From contig OZ316894.1 in NCBI GenBank assembly GCA_973895155.1, forward strand, positions 9,548,001 through 9,612,000: 64,000 nt of DNA, read 5' to 3'. This DNA comes from Marsupella aquatica (Eukaryota; Marchantiophyta). Below the pieces are notes generated by a model. The model was not told where the DNA came from. It made no database searches and was given only the letters and a program-made list of their open reading frames with translations. The position numbers and the translations under genes were made by a program. Positions 36,855-49,846 of this stretch are shown here, one piece after another. Each line of letters begins with the position of its first letter. Position 1 is the stretch's first letter.

Positions 36855-37617
36855 TCTCTACTAACAGTGATCCATGGAATTTAGATTTCAAGAACTACAC
36901 TCTTTCGTTTTCGCTGAGAAAGGTCACTTTTGAAAAGCACGAAGAGTGATCATTCTCTTTATTGACATTAAAATCCGCGAGGATTGAAGCGGCTTCTACT
37001 GATTGCACGGAAGATAGAAAGAGCTGGGGAACGTCGATAGAGCGCTGTTTGTGGGTCTAACTTCGTTGCATTCACTATTCTATTTAGTAATTTTCTCGAG
37101 GCATAGCTTGCCTGATATGACTAAATTGGATTGTCATGACATAGACCATGTTGACATTTCGTCCACTTACTCATGTGATCATGCTTGTGAATGCTTTCTT
37201 CTCTCATGTGATGTTTGACGAACTTTTATAACAAGATAAGGCCCTTTCTAAGCATCTCCCATTCGAAATAAACATACATGCCAAACTCATCTTAGCAATA
37301 TGAGTGACTCATGTGTGAGTGGATCCGTTGAATTAGTACCCTCAAGTCAAGTACATCAGAATGCCTCAATGCCAACCTTTTGAGTCAGCTAGTAGTGAAC
37401 CTGTGTTAGAGTGGAGGGTCATAATTATGCCTTTTGGAAAAGAATGACCTCAATTCAATTCAATTCAATCCAGTAAGTGTTTTCAAACGGGTTTTTGGAA
37501 TGTTTTCATTATTGATCTCAACCCTCACAAAGCATCCCTTAGTAAAGGTACTGCTGGTGGTTAGAATGATGCTTTGAAGATGAACCGACCATGGGCAGGC
37601 ATCGAGAAGATGTTAAA

Positions 37618-37750
37618 TATGCATCCTTAAGTTAGTCCTGGATGAGTTTGAAACAATTATAGTAGAAAAGGTTCTTGCATGTCAGCTATGCATCCTTAAG
37701 TTAGACCTGGATGAGTTTGGAACAACAACAGCAAACGAGGTTCTTGCATG
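37618..37750. repeat. Two-copy tandem repeat, about 69 bp
   Basis: tatgcatccttaagttag starts copies at 37618 and 37687, and ggttcttgcatg closes both. Confidence 0.88.
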
Positions 37751-39227
37751 CCATGCAAACCCTGATTAATGCCCAACTCAGAAGAGATAAGAAGGTGCAC
37801 AGGCCATTGGGGTAACCTCAAGGCTATTCAGAGTTTCTCTCAAGATTTTGAAAGGTCAATACTTCGCGGTCAGAAAAGCACAAATCAAAGTTGTTCACTT
37901 TCCCGTTGCCTTGTAAGGTCCCTTTCAAGTCAAATAGCTCACTAACCCTTTCGAATGTGAGAGCCAACATGCACAATTTTCATCATTAACAAGACAAATC
38001 CAGTGGTTGTGAATTGATGACTGCCTGAAGTTTTCTCTGAATTTTTAGATTTGAAAGAGTCTACCTTTGTAACGAGCCTAAAATATTACCTTTCCCAACA
38101 TTACCTTTCCCATCTAAAAACTGTATCTATTGAACAAAAACTGGAGAGCGTGATACATTTTAAGGATGTCCAAATGCAACTTTTTTTCTTAACCGACCAA
38201 AACATGCATATTTTGTCCCAATGGACCTTGGGCACACCAAAGGGACATTTCTTGTCAGAAGTTCTTATAACACAATTTCAGTCCTTACAATGTGAGAAAG
38301 TCACTATAAAATGCATGATGTTCTATGGTTGTTGAGTGTCTGACCGCACTGTCAAATGTGTCTGGCTACAACCGCAATTTCACGTGAATCGTTTGCCATG
38401 CAGAAAAAAGCACGATACATAGCGTTGCAGTTTGAACTTTTATACATTGACAACAATGTACACATAGTTAGAGGACTACAATTTAGGGCACAGCGTAGCG
38501 AAGGCATATTAATCAAAATGAATATGTGCATCTTGAAAAAAATAAAATACATTATGCAGAATGTATTCAATCTAAGACCTGCCAAATTGCAAACATAAAC
38601 TTGGATTGGCCCAATGATAATTGTTGGCCGCTCCTCCATTGCTGTTCACACATCTCAAAGGGTACCCAGAGGAGGAACACAAGCAAGAACATGAGTAGGG
38701 AAAGCCAGACCAAGAGGCAAAAGAACCTAAATGCAATAAGAACAAAACAGGCTCCCAACTGAAATTTCATGAGAAGTAGGGCACATTTGAATTTAAAAAA
38801 TTGTTCACTTTTTTATACAATATCCACATTATCTTTAAAAAAGCAATGAGATTGGGACATTATGGTACTTGCACGCTTCAATGTGGTTGTGAACTCTTTC
38901 CCGGGCTCTTTCCTTGGTAGTTTATATACAATCTTGGGGGTTTCATTTCCACAAAAATGGCACATCAGTGCACCGAAAGATAGGGTCTTTCTATTGGATC
39001 TAAGGAAGGACTTAAGAATTTTTTGGGAAGTCAGAATATTAGGGTATTTTGAATCATATTTTCAAAAATTTAAAAATTTCTTGGAATATTCCAAATTTAT
39101 AGGAATTTTAAATAATAATTCCCTTACATGTTACGGGGTGTGAGGGCTAAAAAAGTCACATGATGTGATTGGGCACGTGATGGGGAGGCCTCCATATAGT
39201 GAGACCCTATAGGATACAACAGCCACA

Positions 39228-39535
39228 CTCAATGTTTAAACTCAACCAAGCTGGGAGGCGTCACTACGACGTTGGGGTACTCCAATGCGGTGATAAGATC
39301 CGGCATAAGATCTTTCAGTTTAAACACAATAGCCACAATGTATTCGACCAAGTTGGGAGGCTTCGCTACGGTTCTTGGGTGCTCCAATGCAACCATAATA
39401 TATATCTTTCATTATTTTCTAGTTTGAATACATTATAGTTGCAGTGTATTCAACGAAGCAGGGAGGCCGTTTGGGCATCACTTTGGAGATCACTTTGAAG
39501 ATCACTTTGGAGAATGGTTTGGAGATCACTAAGGA
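39228..39535. repeat. Degenerate minisatellite (about 108-bp unit, three copies) plus a short tandem array
   Basis: aaccaagctgggagg, gaccaagttgggagg and aacgaagcagggagg mark three successive units at about 39240, 39345 and 39450; the first two continue to gctccaatgc-like ends. From 39478 to 39535 a shorter array of cactttggagat repeats follows. Confidence 0.75.
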
Positions 39536-40177
39536 CAGTTAGTCACAACATTTGAACTAAGGACTGACATTGGAGATATTTTTTCCAACATTTTGTGTGT
39601 TGTTTTACAAATCTAAGATTGGACTACTGTCTAAAGTTCTAATTGAGGCTTGTAGACACTGTTGTGCTAAGCATAATTGTATTGATGGATATGTGACTTA
39701 AGTAAAATTTCAGTGTGTGGAGATCTGGTACGAGTGAGTCTCCATCGGGTAATTGTAACGTGCGAGCAAACAGTAAAATTTTTCCTCACACGAGCAAAAA
39801 ACAATTCTTGCATGACCCCTATTTTTCTACATGCAACTGCCTCACTATCAACTACATGGTTGGTGTCATCCCTTTTGGGGACTCACTTTTTGCTAGCGAG
39901 CTAGCTAGCCATCTGGAGTCTTAAAAAAAACACAAAAATGTAAAAGGAACCAAAAAGCAACTGAAATTTGGAACCATTATTGTCTCGCTATCAAAATCTC
40001 CTGTTTGCTCACAACATAGAATACCTCGTCTCTGTCTAACTGACAATTTTCTAGCAAAAGCTACACTCAGGGGCCTATGGTCTAGCAAACAGCCTATGGA
40101 TATATATTGACTGTAGGTGGGCGGCAAGTTTTGAGTTGAGGCAGCAGGGGATAAGGCAAACAGCGGGCCAAGCAAAG

Positions 40178-40315
40178 CTAGTGCCATCAACTGTAAATCA
40201 TAGCTTGCAACCATGGAAACAATGCAGGCTTGAGCATGGACACTTCAATCTAGTGCCATCAACCAAAACTTATATCTCGCAACTGTGGCAACACTGCAGG
40301 CTTGAGCGTGGACAG
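40178..40315. repeat. Two-copy tandem repeat, 72-bp period
   Basis: ctagtgccatcaac starts copies at 40178 and 40250; both carry gcaggcttgagc.tggaca near the end. Confidence 0.85.
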
Positions 40316-40544
40316 TGGAGTCACAACGCTTTAGATCAAACTTTTGCTCTCTTTTGTGAAGGTAAAGACATGAGGTCACAAGTCTTCACATTTTTGAATG
40401 CTATCTAAGATACATGGATCCACATTGAGCAAGGGTAGCCCAGCAATTGCAATCACCACTGCAGCAAATGAGGTTTGGAGGTTCAAACTTCATTAATTGA
40501 CTAAAATTTGCACAAACTCACATCCCAAAGATAAGAGACAAACC

Positions 40545-40875
40545 TCAAGATCGAGGCTAATCAATGAGATTAACATTGATTAGCCCCGTACCTGGCTGCC
40601 TGCTGCCCAATATTTTGGATGTTGGTATCAGGATAATTACCCGGAGCAAGTTAATCTGGGCACCAGCTGCCCCTAGTCTGGCTGGTAGAGGAGCTCACCG
40701 GGTTGAGGCAGGTCACAGGTTTGAATCCTGCTATGACTAAGTGTGCTTTTGTCATTCACCCCACCCAAAAGTGGGGATCATTCACACTCTAGCTACACTT
40801 AGAAAAAGTGTAAATATGACCAAGAGACGGGCAGCAGGTGCAGGCAGCGGGCGGCGAAAAGAGTACAGGAGGCTC
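40545..40875 (+). mobile_element. Short foldback/SINE-like element, copy 1
   Basis: Matches the element at 54966-55308 in the same orientation. Both carry a small palindrome aatcaatg...cattgatt, a gctgcc-rich block, a tRNA-like B box (ggtttgaatcc), the motif attcaccccacccaaaa, and a gggcagcaggtgcaggcagc-like block that is the inverse of the first. Subterminal inverted repeats suggest a MITE-like foldback; the B box suggests a tRNA-derived SINE. The class is unresolved. Confidence 0.7.
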
Positions 40876-40965
40876 ATTTCTAAGACTGGGACAAAAATGG
40901 GTAGACATTCACCAAGGGAGTCCCTTTACACATTGAGACAAGTGATGTTGCCAGCTGGTCAGATT

Positions 40966-41215
40966 TCATAAAAGGACAGAACACTTGCATAAGGCCCCAT
41001 CCCAAATTGGGACCAAATCCCTTTGCACACAGTCAAATCTAAGAATGAGACCTTGCTCCAAGGTCAAGCTTCATAAATTGACCAAACACTTGCATAAAGC
41101 CCTATTCAAAAGTGAGGTTCACCAACTCCACGTGCACACAAAAGATGTGAGGAAAAATCTAAGACTGAGACCCATTGCACACAAAAGAAGTGAGGACAAA
41201 TCTAAGGATGAGAAC
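40966..41215. repeat. Degenerate tandem repeat, about 103-bp period
   Basis: ttcataaaaggac.gaacacttgcataaggcc at 40966 and a diverged version at 41069 start two units. Later parts carry repeated gcacacaaaaga.gtgagg and aaatctaag..tgagacc motifs. Confidence 0.65.
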
Positions 41216-44205
41216 CAAGGAATATAATAGCCATTCTTGTAATTGCCCATACAAACGCAGCAGCCAGATGCGCATAAGACATTCTCCGCTATAAACAACG
41301 AGTCAGGTTTACCATGGTATGGAAAATCTGTCCAACCTATCTGCACATGCCAGGATACACTCATTTTGACATGCATTTACCAAAAAGTATTGCAATAAGT
41401 CAGTTCCTCAAGAAATCTGTAGGCGTTAATGAGTGAGTTCCTTGAGGAGAGACTTGCATTCGTTAGAGAACATCCATCATACAGTAGTAGGCTTAGTTAC
41501 AACACTAGTCAGATGCAATAGTTTAATATCTCAATATTGCAGTGGTACATCTTTGCACATCAGAATGTGACAATACACCGTGTTTTAGGACACACCATAC
41601 CATCATAAACTCAATTATCCTATTTGGATCATATATAGAGTGTTATTTAATCTTTTACTCATTTTGATGTGCAATTACCAGGATATAATTTTTTCCTTTG
41701 CACTTATATTCCTATTTTATGTTTTTGGCCTGTTTGGGGATTACCTCCGATTACAGGCTGTATTTTGTTCATTCCAGCAAGATTGTTGTCCATTTTAGCG
41801 GTTGTGGGATTGGGTGTTGAGGTACGTGAGTTAACGCATCTCATGCCAGTGCTAATCCCATTCATATGTAGAGACTCCTTTGTGTGGGTTTCCGGATGGA
41901 TTTCCTTGCTGCCAGTCTGTACAAATGAGTTGAGCATCGAGACTGAAGTAGGCCAGGTCTGTTTGTTTTCAGGATTGTCTACAAGACCAGCTTGAGCTTT
42001 TTTCTCAAGTTCACAGCATTCAGCAAGAGAAAGAAAAATTGTGCACATTCCAAACTCTGCTTCAAATAAAGATTGCTTCAAAATAGTTCAACTCCAAATC
42101 ACTCAGAGGTTGACAAGGGAAAATTGTTGCTTGAGTTCTGCCCTATGTAAACTTTGATTTCTTGATTAGATTAGATGAAATACATGGTGATAACACGGCC
42201 CTAATTAATTGCAAAACATATAGAATTTTGTCCCAATGGATTTTGTCAGTTAGCAACTAAGTAAAGAACATTCAAGTGCATGGATGCAAGGGCGCATTGA
42301 TGATTTTGAGTGAGTCTTTGTAATTGTTTCTCAGTAGTTGAATGAGGCACAATCCCGGGAATTTGGTTATTTACATTGAAGTTCAGTTCATGATCAAATT
42401 GTTCGTCAGCATAGATGCTTACCTTCAATCTCAGCAGCAAGGTACGTCTATTTCTTGATCAGGCTTTGTTCCTTTTTATTGAGCTCAGCTTCGTTCAGCT
42501 TCATCCACCTAAGCATCCAGGTGCATTCCTGATCAAGTTCCGCTCAATTTCCTTACCTTTAGCTCAGAGTTTCATCCATAGTGGCTTCTGCAAGGGCTGA
42601 TGTACAAAGAATGTAAACTTTCCAATGTAAACTTTCCTTCCAAGGAAAGTACATCCAAAATGAGATTTGAGAGCTGGCTAGATGAGTTACTCTCCTTGCC
42701 AGGGCACAGTCCATCAGGGACCTGTTGCTCAGTGTGTCAGTCCATCCGACCATTGCTATCCCTTGCTCCAATTTATATGTCGCAACCTATACAAATGAAA
42801 TTTCAACGCACCTGATTTGCCAAAACACTCCTCATGTTAGAATCAATATGCCCAAGAGTTCTCAATAAACTGCCAGTGCCCACTAAGCTGTGGGAGGACA
42901 AATTAAACCTGGATCCATCTTGTTAAGACTCATTTTGACTAATGACTTAATACCAAGGTTTACACGTTTTTATTTCTTTGTCCAATGTGCACAGGCAAAA
43001 ATGTCTCCTGTATTCAAAGCCAAGAAAAGACTTAATGGGACCCCTGTGGTATCTCCTGGACTTAACAGTCCAGCAAGTTGCCATGAAGACTTAACACGAC
43101 CGACTTAACAGGACCCTGTGTGCACATCTTGCCCAGGTCTTGATGGCATCTTACTCACAAAGGTCTGGTTAAATCCAGGAGATATCAGAGGGGTCCTGTT
43201 AAGTCTGAAGTCCATCCAAAGATCACTACCATAGAGAAGATCATGTCATTTAAAGCATAAATAATTACTGAAATTTAAGTGCCTCATTTTAGGCTGCGTT
43301 TAAAAGCTTACAAAAAGGTAATAATGGATATCTAAAAATGTATTCAGCTTTTTTATGCAAACAATTAGAGGGTCTGTCAATTTGCATACTTTCCTAAGTG
43401 ACAATTCTTTAAAATTAAAATTTGGATAAATTATTTGGGACATTGGCAAACACTATAGCTTGAGATATAAAAAGATTCAGGTTTCGCCTCGGCATGCGCG
43501 AACCTGATAATCCCAAGGGTAGTATATATATCAAACTGTCAAAAAAAGGAGCTGAACCTGGAGACAGTATCTCATTGGACTAAAACCCAATCAAGGGAGA
43601 ACAAAAAAGAGGCCCAAAAGGAGTCACTTTGACTCGTTCATGAAAGTATTTTAAAACTCTCATAGCAAATTGTGATAAGGTATTATATATGTATTGACTG
43701 ACAGTTAAGTGAAAAGGGAAAAGTACATTGTCGCTTTATGATACCCAAACGGCAGTGCATTTGTCCACATCTGTACCCGGACATTCCCACGATTGTACTG
43801 TACTAGAGTACTACCAGGTTACTAACTTAGCATACGTCACTCCATGTCAACATTTTTGGGAACTTTTAATGCTTGATGATGAGCATGTTTTAAAATATTC
43901 TAGAATCAAAGAATATAGTAAGAGGGACGCTGTCGACATTATTGTCACATGGTTAATTAAGGCCTTTTCATTGGCAAACACTGTGCTATTAAAAAAGGCC
44001 AAAGACGTCCAGTGAAGAAAAAAGCAAAAGAGATCCAAATTTTGATGACGGATCATTAAAAAGTACAATGCAAAGGAAAATAATGCTCCCATGGACCCCA
44101 TGGTTGGTCTTTCGAAACTCTCATGGAACACATTTACTAAAATTTGTGTTTAATTGTAAGAATTTTGATATTCATAAATTTAAATATTTTTTAGTTTTGG
44201 GGATG
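41216..44205. other. Intergenic, no gene recognised
   Basis: Open frames of up to 125 residues exist (for example around 41700-42080 minus strand) but lack homology and splice logic. Contains the hairpin at 43028-43206. Confidence 0.45.
43028..43206. repeat. Long imperfect inverted repeat (hairpin)
   Basis: The left arm, agactta.tgggacccct then tatctcctgga.tta at 43028-43068, is the reverse complement of about 43163-43206 with few mismatches. A second inner arm (gttgccatgaagac against gtcttgatggcat) extends the pairing. The whole is about 180 bp, and acttaacaggacc repeats occur in the loop. Confidence 0.8.
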
Positions 44206-44273
44206 CTCTTTTTGTCTTTTGGCAGTTTGAAACATAATTACTCTTTTTGTCTTTTGGCAGTTTCAAACATAAT
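44206..44273. repeat. Two-copy tandem repeat, 35-bp period
   Basis: ctctttttgtcttttggcag starts copies at 44206 and 44241. They differ by one substitution before aacataat. Confidence 0.92.
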
Positions 44274-44594
44274 AATAGAACACAAACTCTAAACACGAGG
44301 CAAATGCAACCCCCTAAAACTAGAAAGTAAAAAGGAAAAAATTGAGCTACCACTCCAATAGTGTGGTGAGTCAATGGTGTACATCTAGTGTAATAACTAA
44401 ATTGAGCTTGAGAGCGTTGTAATATCCCTAACATTGGCTGATAAAAGTGCATTATCAAAACAAATAGTGATGGTCCAATAAAACCTGATAATGTCCTGAG
44501 TTACTCTATAGCAAAGAAGAGTAAGCTTGTGCAGCATGTTTTGCCTCCTTTATCATTGTTGCCCATGCCATTGTTACCCTTGCCCCTCTAGTTG

Positions 44595-45020
44595 CTATGC
44601 TGATGATATCCTGGCACAAAGGGTTGACCACCACAACATCAGCCAAGGTATGTTAGTCATCATGGACCATAAAAGGATTGTCAGGTTCTTGTCCTGGTAA
44701 TTGTTATGGTGGAGTATTAGGCAAATGGAGCACCTGTCACCTCCTGTTGCAACTTGTACCAAATTCCCGGAGAGAACTAAAGCAGTAGCATCTCTCATTA
44801 ATAATTATGGTCTCACCCCCTGTATGGCACCAAAGAAGATGGACCCTTGTGGCATCACAAGGCTTCCGACATGTGCAAGAAGTAAGTAAGCTTACAAGAA
44901 GTGGATCATGATGTAAGGTCCCCATACAAAGATGTATGGGTGTTGAGAACTCATCTAAAGACCTCCTTAGATGAGGAATGGCAGAATTGGCCTGGAGCCA
45001 CCATTTCCACACTTCCCTCC
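44595..45020 (-). pseudogene. LINE-like reverse transcriptase C-terminal fragment
   Basis: The minus strand encodes WLQANSAIPHLRRSLDEFST, then CTCRKPCDATRVHLLWC.TGGE, matching the same family at 57-59 kb (C-terminal Cys/His zinc-knuckle region). After about position 44800 the frame shifts, with MRDAT in another frame. It is a decayed partial copy in the opposite orientation to the larger element. Confidence 0.8.
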
Positions 45021-48000
45021 TGAAGAAAGAATTTGAGCTTGGACACTAAGATGAGAACAAAGAACTAGGACCTAAAAGAGAGGCAAAAGTCTCTTAAATG
45101 GAGAGATCAAAAGGTGAAAATGATCAAAAGAAAGGTGCGAAGTGTCCACCCACTTACAGGTCATATTTGATTGGGGACTATAAACATTTTTACTGAAGTT
45201 TCGGATGCTCAGGGTTTCATCAAATTTAACTTCAGTAACATTATGCCTAATTCCATGCACAAGCTTGGATGTTCGGACACATAGATTTGTTTCCTTTTTC
45301 AATACTGAGCAGTCATTGTTTAGCGAACATTCACTAGATCCTTACTCCTGAATATGAAGCCCAGATGGACCTTCAGGTTTTTCAAAATGCTCCCATAGAT
45401 TTGTGCATGAAACCTTGAGCATCCGTGCAGAGTGAAATTTTGGCATGGGCGCTGGTTTACTGACCACCCAAGTTGCAAATGTTCATGTTTTGCAAGAACC
45501 ACAGATTCTTTCACTGAGACCCGGCCCGTAGCAATAAGGTCACGGAAAGTAGTCATAAATTGGTTTGAGACACCCTGATAAAATGGGCTGGACCACAATA
45601 AAAGAAAACCTGGAGAAGACCAAAGAGCCAAAAAGTTCTTTGTTGCATTTTTGTCTGAATTTCTATTTGGCTTTATTTGGCATAAAGTATTATTCGCAAT
45701 AAAGTTTCCAGGGTATTGCCCCGTTTCAAACAAATATAATAAAATATCTCACCCCTAGAGAATTAAAACAATCCTTAAAAAATTAAAGCTACCCTGAGCT
45801 AAGGGACACAAAGTTGAAAAGGGTGTGGCAGGTCGTTGGCGTGTCGTAGTGCAGTCTGGTACCGTCGTCGTGCCCGAGTTAGTACGATGGTCGTAGTGCG
45901 AGTTAGTACAGTTCAGCTGACCGGAGTACACCTCTGGATCGTCGTTAGTATCCCGGGACGTGCACAGGACCAGTATCCCGGTGATGTCTTCCCGGCATAT
46001 ATCAACGGCAGATCTCGCACCGGACCGTGGGGTTGACACTACACCGTCGATGATGTCCGCCGTTGAGTTGGCTGAAGTGGGTAACGGCGATTGTGGAGAA
46101 TCCCGGGAACGAGATGAACGAAGGACATTGACAGTACAATGCTCGTATTTCGGAAGAGTACTGTAAAAGTCTATATGGGTCCCCAGTGAAGCCTTTCCTC
46201 CACATTCTCGTCGTGGAGGTCCGGCGATGAAGGATTTGCCGGATCACGTATCGAGCGAGTTCAATTGCTTCGCTGGTCGATGACTGAATCACACGTACTT
46301 GCTGATTTGTAGTTAACGGAGTTCAGATTCATTCGCTGATTACGGAGGAAGGCTGAATTGCGCATCATTCTTTTGACAGGAATGGGGCTTCAATTCTCTC
46401 TAGACGGAAGAATTGAAGGAGAGCTCGCGTTGCAGAAGGAAGAAGTCAAGGAGAGAATTGAAGGAGAGATCGTGTTGCAACGGGATGGGATCATTTGGGT
46501 TGAGAAGGGAGGGTCTGGAGAGGAGTTCGCCGACTGATGAATAATGTGAATGGGAAATGTGATGATGATATCAGGGATATAGTCGAGTGTAGCGAACAGC
46601 GGGCAGCAGGTGTCGGAGTGCCAACCATGTGAGCTTGAATGGATGCTCTCTTGATTTGCTGAGCTGCGTTGAGTTATTCTAATCTTAGGAGAGCGCCACT
46701 TCAAGATCACATTGTTAGCACCTTCCGCAGGAGGTCCCCCTAGCTTGAGAAGGCGAGGATCCAGCATCGCGCTGCGCACTGCCGCACTAGCGGAATTGGT
46801 AAACGGGGTTGAATGTACCAGGCACTTGTATCGCATCCGTAGTGCCGAATTACTCACAGTGCAGATGGTCCGAGAAATGTGAGCACTGTCAATTACAATA
46901 AGACGGGAGGTATCGGCAAGAAAATGTGGTCATCCCTACGTTTGGATTTAGATTTGTTTGCGACTCGTTTCACAGTTTTCTCGCCGTTGGAAGCCTGCAT
47001 CATTTGCAACGTTGTGGTGTTCTTGCCCCTTTCTTCTGTCTCGTCAAATCACTTACTGAGGCTACGAGTCCTTTTGCTGCCGTCAATTGGATGTTTGGAG
47101 TGAGTTGTGACTCGCTTACGGAGTGATTTGCATTCGCTGTCTAACTGTCGTGCTGTGCTTCAGCGTGTAAGTTGCCACAGAGCCTTGGACTCTCGAGTCA
47201 TTTGCATCAACAGTCAGCTTGAGGTGAGTGGGAAAGTGAGGCGAGGGAGAGATTCTCTCAGTGAAACGTATTCAGATGGACGATGTAGGGAGAACTAGCT
47301 AGGGAGAGGTGCGGCATGACAAGGACAGGAGCAGATTTGGTCTGTTTCTGTCAATCTCATGCACTGCCTCTTCCCTGGCTCGCTCGCTCTTCTTATTGCC
47401 TCTTTGAACATAATTTTGCTGAATCTCACTCATAGCAATACATTCCTCGTTTTTATACATCACTACGATGTATTTAGAAATTTCTGCAACTTAATTGCTT
47501 GGACTGTGCAAGATGTGAGTCCAGTCCTCTGTCAACTGTTCGGAGGGCAAACGAACAACTAAATTTATTGAAGTACTTTGTCCGCCCTTAACCTTTCCCT
47601 GTGATCCAGTTTGAGCTCAAAATCTGACGACCCCTTCGGGTGCGGTACACAAATGTTGCATCGGCAAATCGGAAGAAGAGCATTGCTTGAGTGGGAAATG
47701 TTTTAGTGCCCGACTTGAAGTTCACTCTCCAGATCTGGAGTGATGATCCAGTTCAGTAATAGTATGGGGCTTCACAGTTCAATTTGGCCAGTGAATATGG
47801 ATTTCAACCTTCACGGACCTGTTTTGTCAATTAAATTAGAAAAGCTCGGCAAAAGTCCATGGAGGATTGCTGTACCTCTGGCTTGGGCATTTGTATCTGC
47901 AAAACGTCGCTGCCTAAATTCAACTGAGAAGCCTCTTACTAGTATTGACATTCAATCCGAAAACTTGCTTCCAAAATTAATGTAAGGTTCTAATTAGAAT

Positions 48001-49846
48001 ATACATGTCCGTGGGCCCCAAGTATACATCATTCCGAGTTATGTCGTCCATCTTTACTGTTTTCGGCAAAGATTGATTTGCATGCGGATCGAGATGTTAA
48101 TTGTCGGGTGCCGGCTTGTTTGCCAAGTTGCACTTATTCACAGGCATCTTGGATTAAAACGTGCATCGTGGGCACGAACCATTGCTCGTTGATAACATTT
48201 TCTCGTGAAGTATGACGAAGAGTCGACTTAGGTGGTGGACCGGAGCCAAGGAAGGAAAGTTATGCACGTTCTCTGAAAGTGCCAGGGTATCGTGAGTGTA
48301 GTGTACATCACGGTCGGTAGGATGAGCATGTCTCTCCGCGTCCTAAATTGGGCCCGCAAAAGCGCTGTTTTTCGAGAGCTTAGACCATCAAAACTTGCGT
48401 CATTGTATCTAGTACAGTCATCAATTTAAGCTACCGTAGTACTTAGCTGAGATCGTTACCCATGGCTTTCTGTCGAGCCAGGAGCCCCAAGGTTAGAAAG
48501 GGTAGCAGAAGTCCTTCAAAAGTGCACAGAACGTACATAATGTAGTGGTCTTTCCAATTTGAATATACGTCGGCTTCATTATTTTGGAGCTGCATTGATT
48601 CATGGATTGTTTGAGCATTGAGAACTGTTGTTACTCTTCGCAATGTCAGTAGGTTTTCACAACATCACCGGGGAATATTTGCACTCAGAAGACGCACAAT
48701 GACTCTTGCACATAGCATTCTTTTTTACATGGACCTGCAGACGTTTATTGTTATGCTTCCCAATTTTGGAACGGCCAATTCTGTACTCGCCGTTGTCTGA
48801 ATTTGTTTCTGCGAAAGATCACTTGGGTAATCTCTCGTAGCATTGACAAAACCTCAGTTCAAGCACAGGTAGGCATCCTCCAAGATGAATGCTATTCAAC
48901 TTGACTGCTAAAAGCTTTAGGATTGATAATTTATTCTTACAAACAGGGACAGTCCGGTATCAACTGTGTGCTACCGTGCTTGGCAGCGGACTGGTAACCC
49001 TGGAACACCAACCGATATCTCTGGCCTTGCCCAGCTAGAACAAGGGTCTACTAACATGACATTGCGCAGACCCAGCCAAAACCTTTTCTGTAGTCAACAA
49101 GTAAAAATGACACCTCTGATGACTCTAAGCTACACCCTCGTTCAAACTGTGTGAAGCACATGACCAATCCTTGCCCTGTGCAACATTTGATCCTTGGGCT
49201 AAACTTGGAAACTGTCCTTGATATCTCAAACTCCCACGACAGCTGTAGGATTCATCTTACAGGCTTCATTTACTTTATTCGGAAAATCCACATGAGAGAA
49301 AATCCCAAAAACCTACCGAACACATGGTCATCGATCAAGTAGTTATCTTACAGCTTATAAACGAATATACAAATGTTCGGATGTCATGGCGATCTTTATC
49401 GATATAGAATTGGTATTCTAAAAGGACGCTCCTGAAGAATGAGCTAACGTTGAAGATCATTGGATCTTCGACAGGCCGAGCTGCATTCAATTCCAGGATA
49501 CTTCAAGCATTCGCCATTTTCTCTCCCCAGAGCGATACCTGACCCCTTTTGGTCAAGCAGTGGAGCAAAGCAGGCTGTACGCCACTGCTATGCTCCACCA
49601 TAGAACTCAGCTGGAAGGCCTCGATATACGAGAAACACGGAAGATGGTGAACCTTCTATCTAGATCTCAAGTATACACATCTTAAGTAACGTAATGAAGT
49701 GGAGGTTGTTTGCAAGTCAATGCTCAGACTGGGCCAACTACAACTTGTAGCAGCTTAGGCAAAGGTGGGGGCTAGATTGTGTCAGAACTCCCCGACTCAG
49801 TCGACGTAGGTTCTAACCATAATTTTCCCTGGTGTTGTGAAAAGCT
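45021..49846. other. Intergenic, GC-richer from about 45.8 kb, no gene recognised
   Basis: Open frames on both strands at 46382-46857 overlap each other and cannot be assigned. The last part should include the 3' flank of the LRR gene, which ends at 49847. No tRNA, rRNA or known small RNA was seen. Confidence 0.4.

Larger units (their letters stand above)
31355..37371. repeat. Tandem segmental duplication: copy 1 31355-34734, copy 2 34875-37371
   Basis: Sequence order is colinear between copies: ctcattaattggca at the left end, a shared upstream region, the A/B coding exons, and shared downstream DNA up to gtacatc.gaatgcctcaatg. Copy 1 is about 3.4 kb and copy 2 about 2.5 kb. The difference is mostly a roughly 420-bp GC-rich insertion (31378-31797) and a second copy of a ~197-bp tandem unit (34084-34490), both only in copy 1, plus smaller indels. 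Confidence 0.88.
37372..40177. other. Intergenic, repeats only
   Basis: No supported gene. Open frames around 38050-39140 lack family similarity and codon-like composition. Repeats at 37618-37750 and 39228-39475 are listed separately. Confidence 0.45.

Noticed and set aside
46382-46857. Overlapping frames on both strands, one with a repeated RIEGE motif, one of 155 codons
   Set aside because: The plus frame is only 51 residues with a duplicated segment; the minus frame lacks similarity. No way to choose, so not called.
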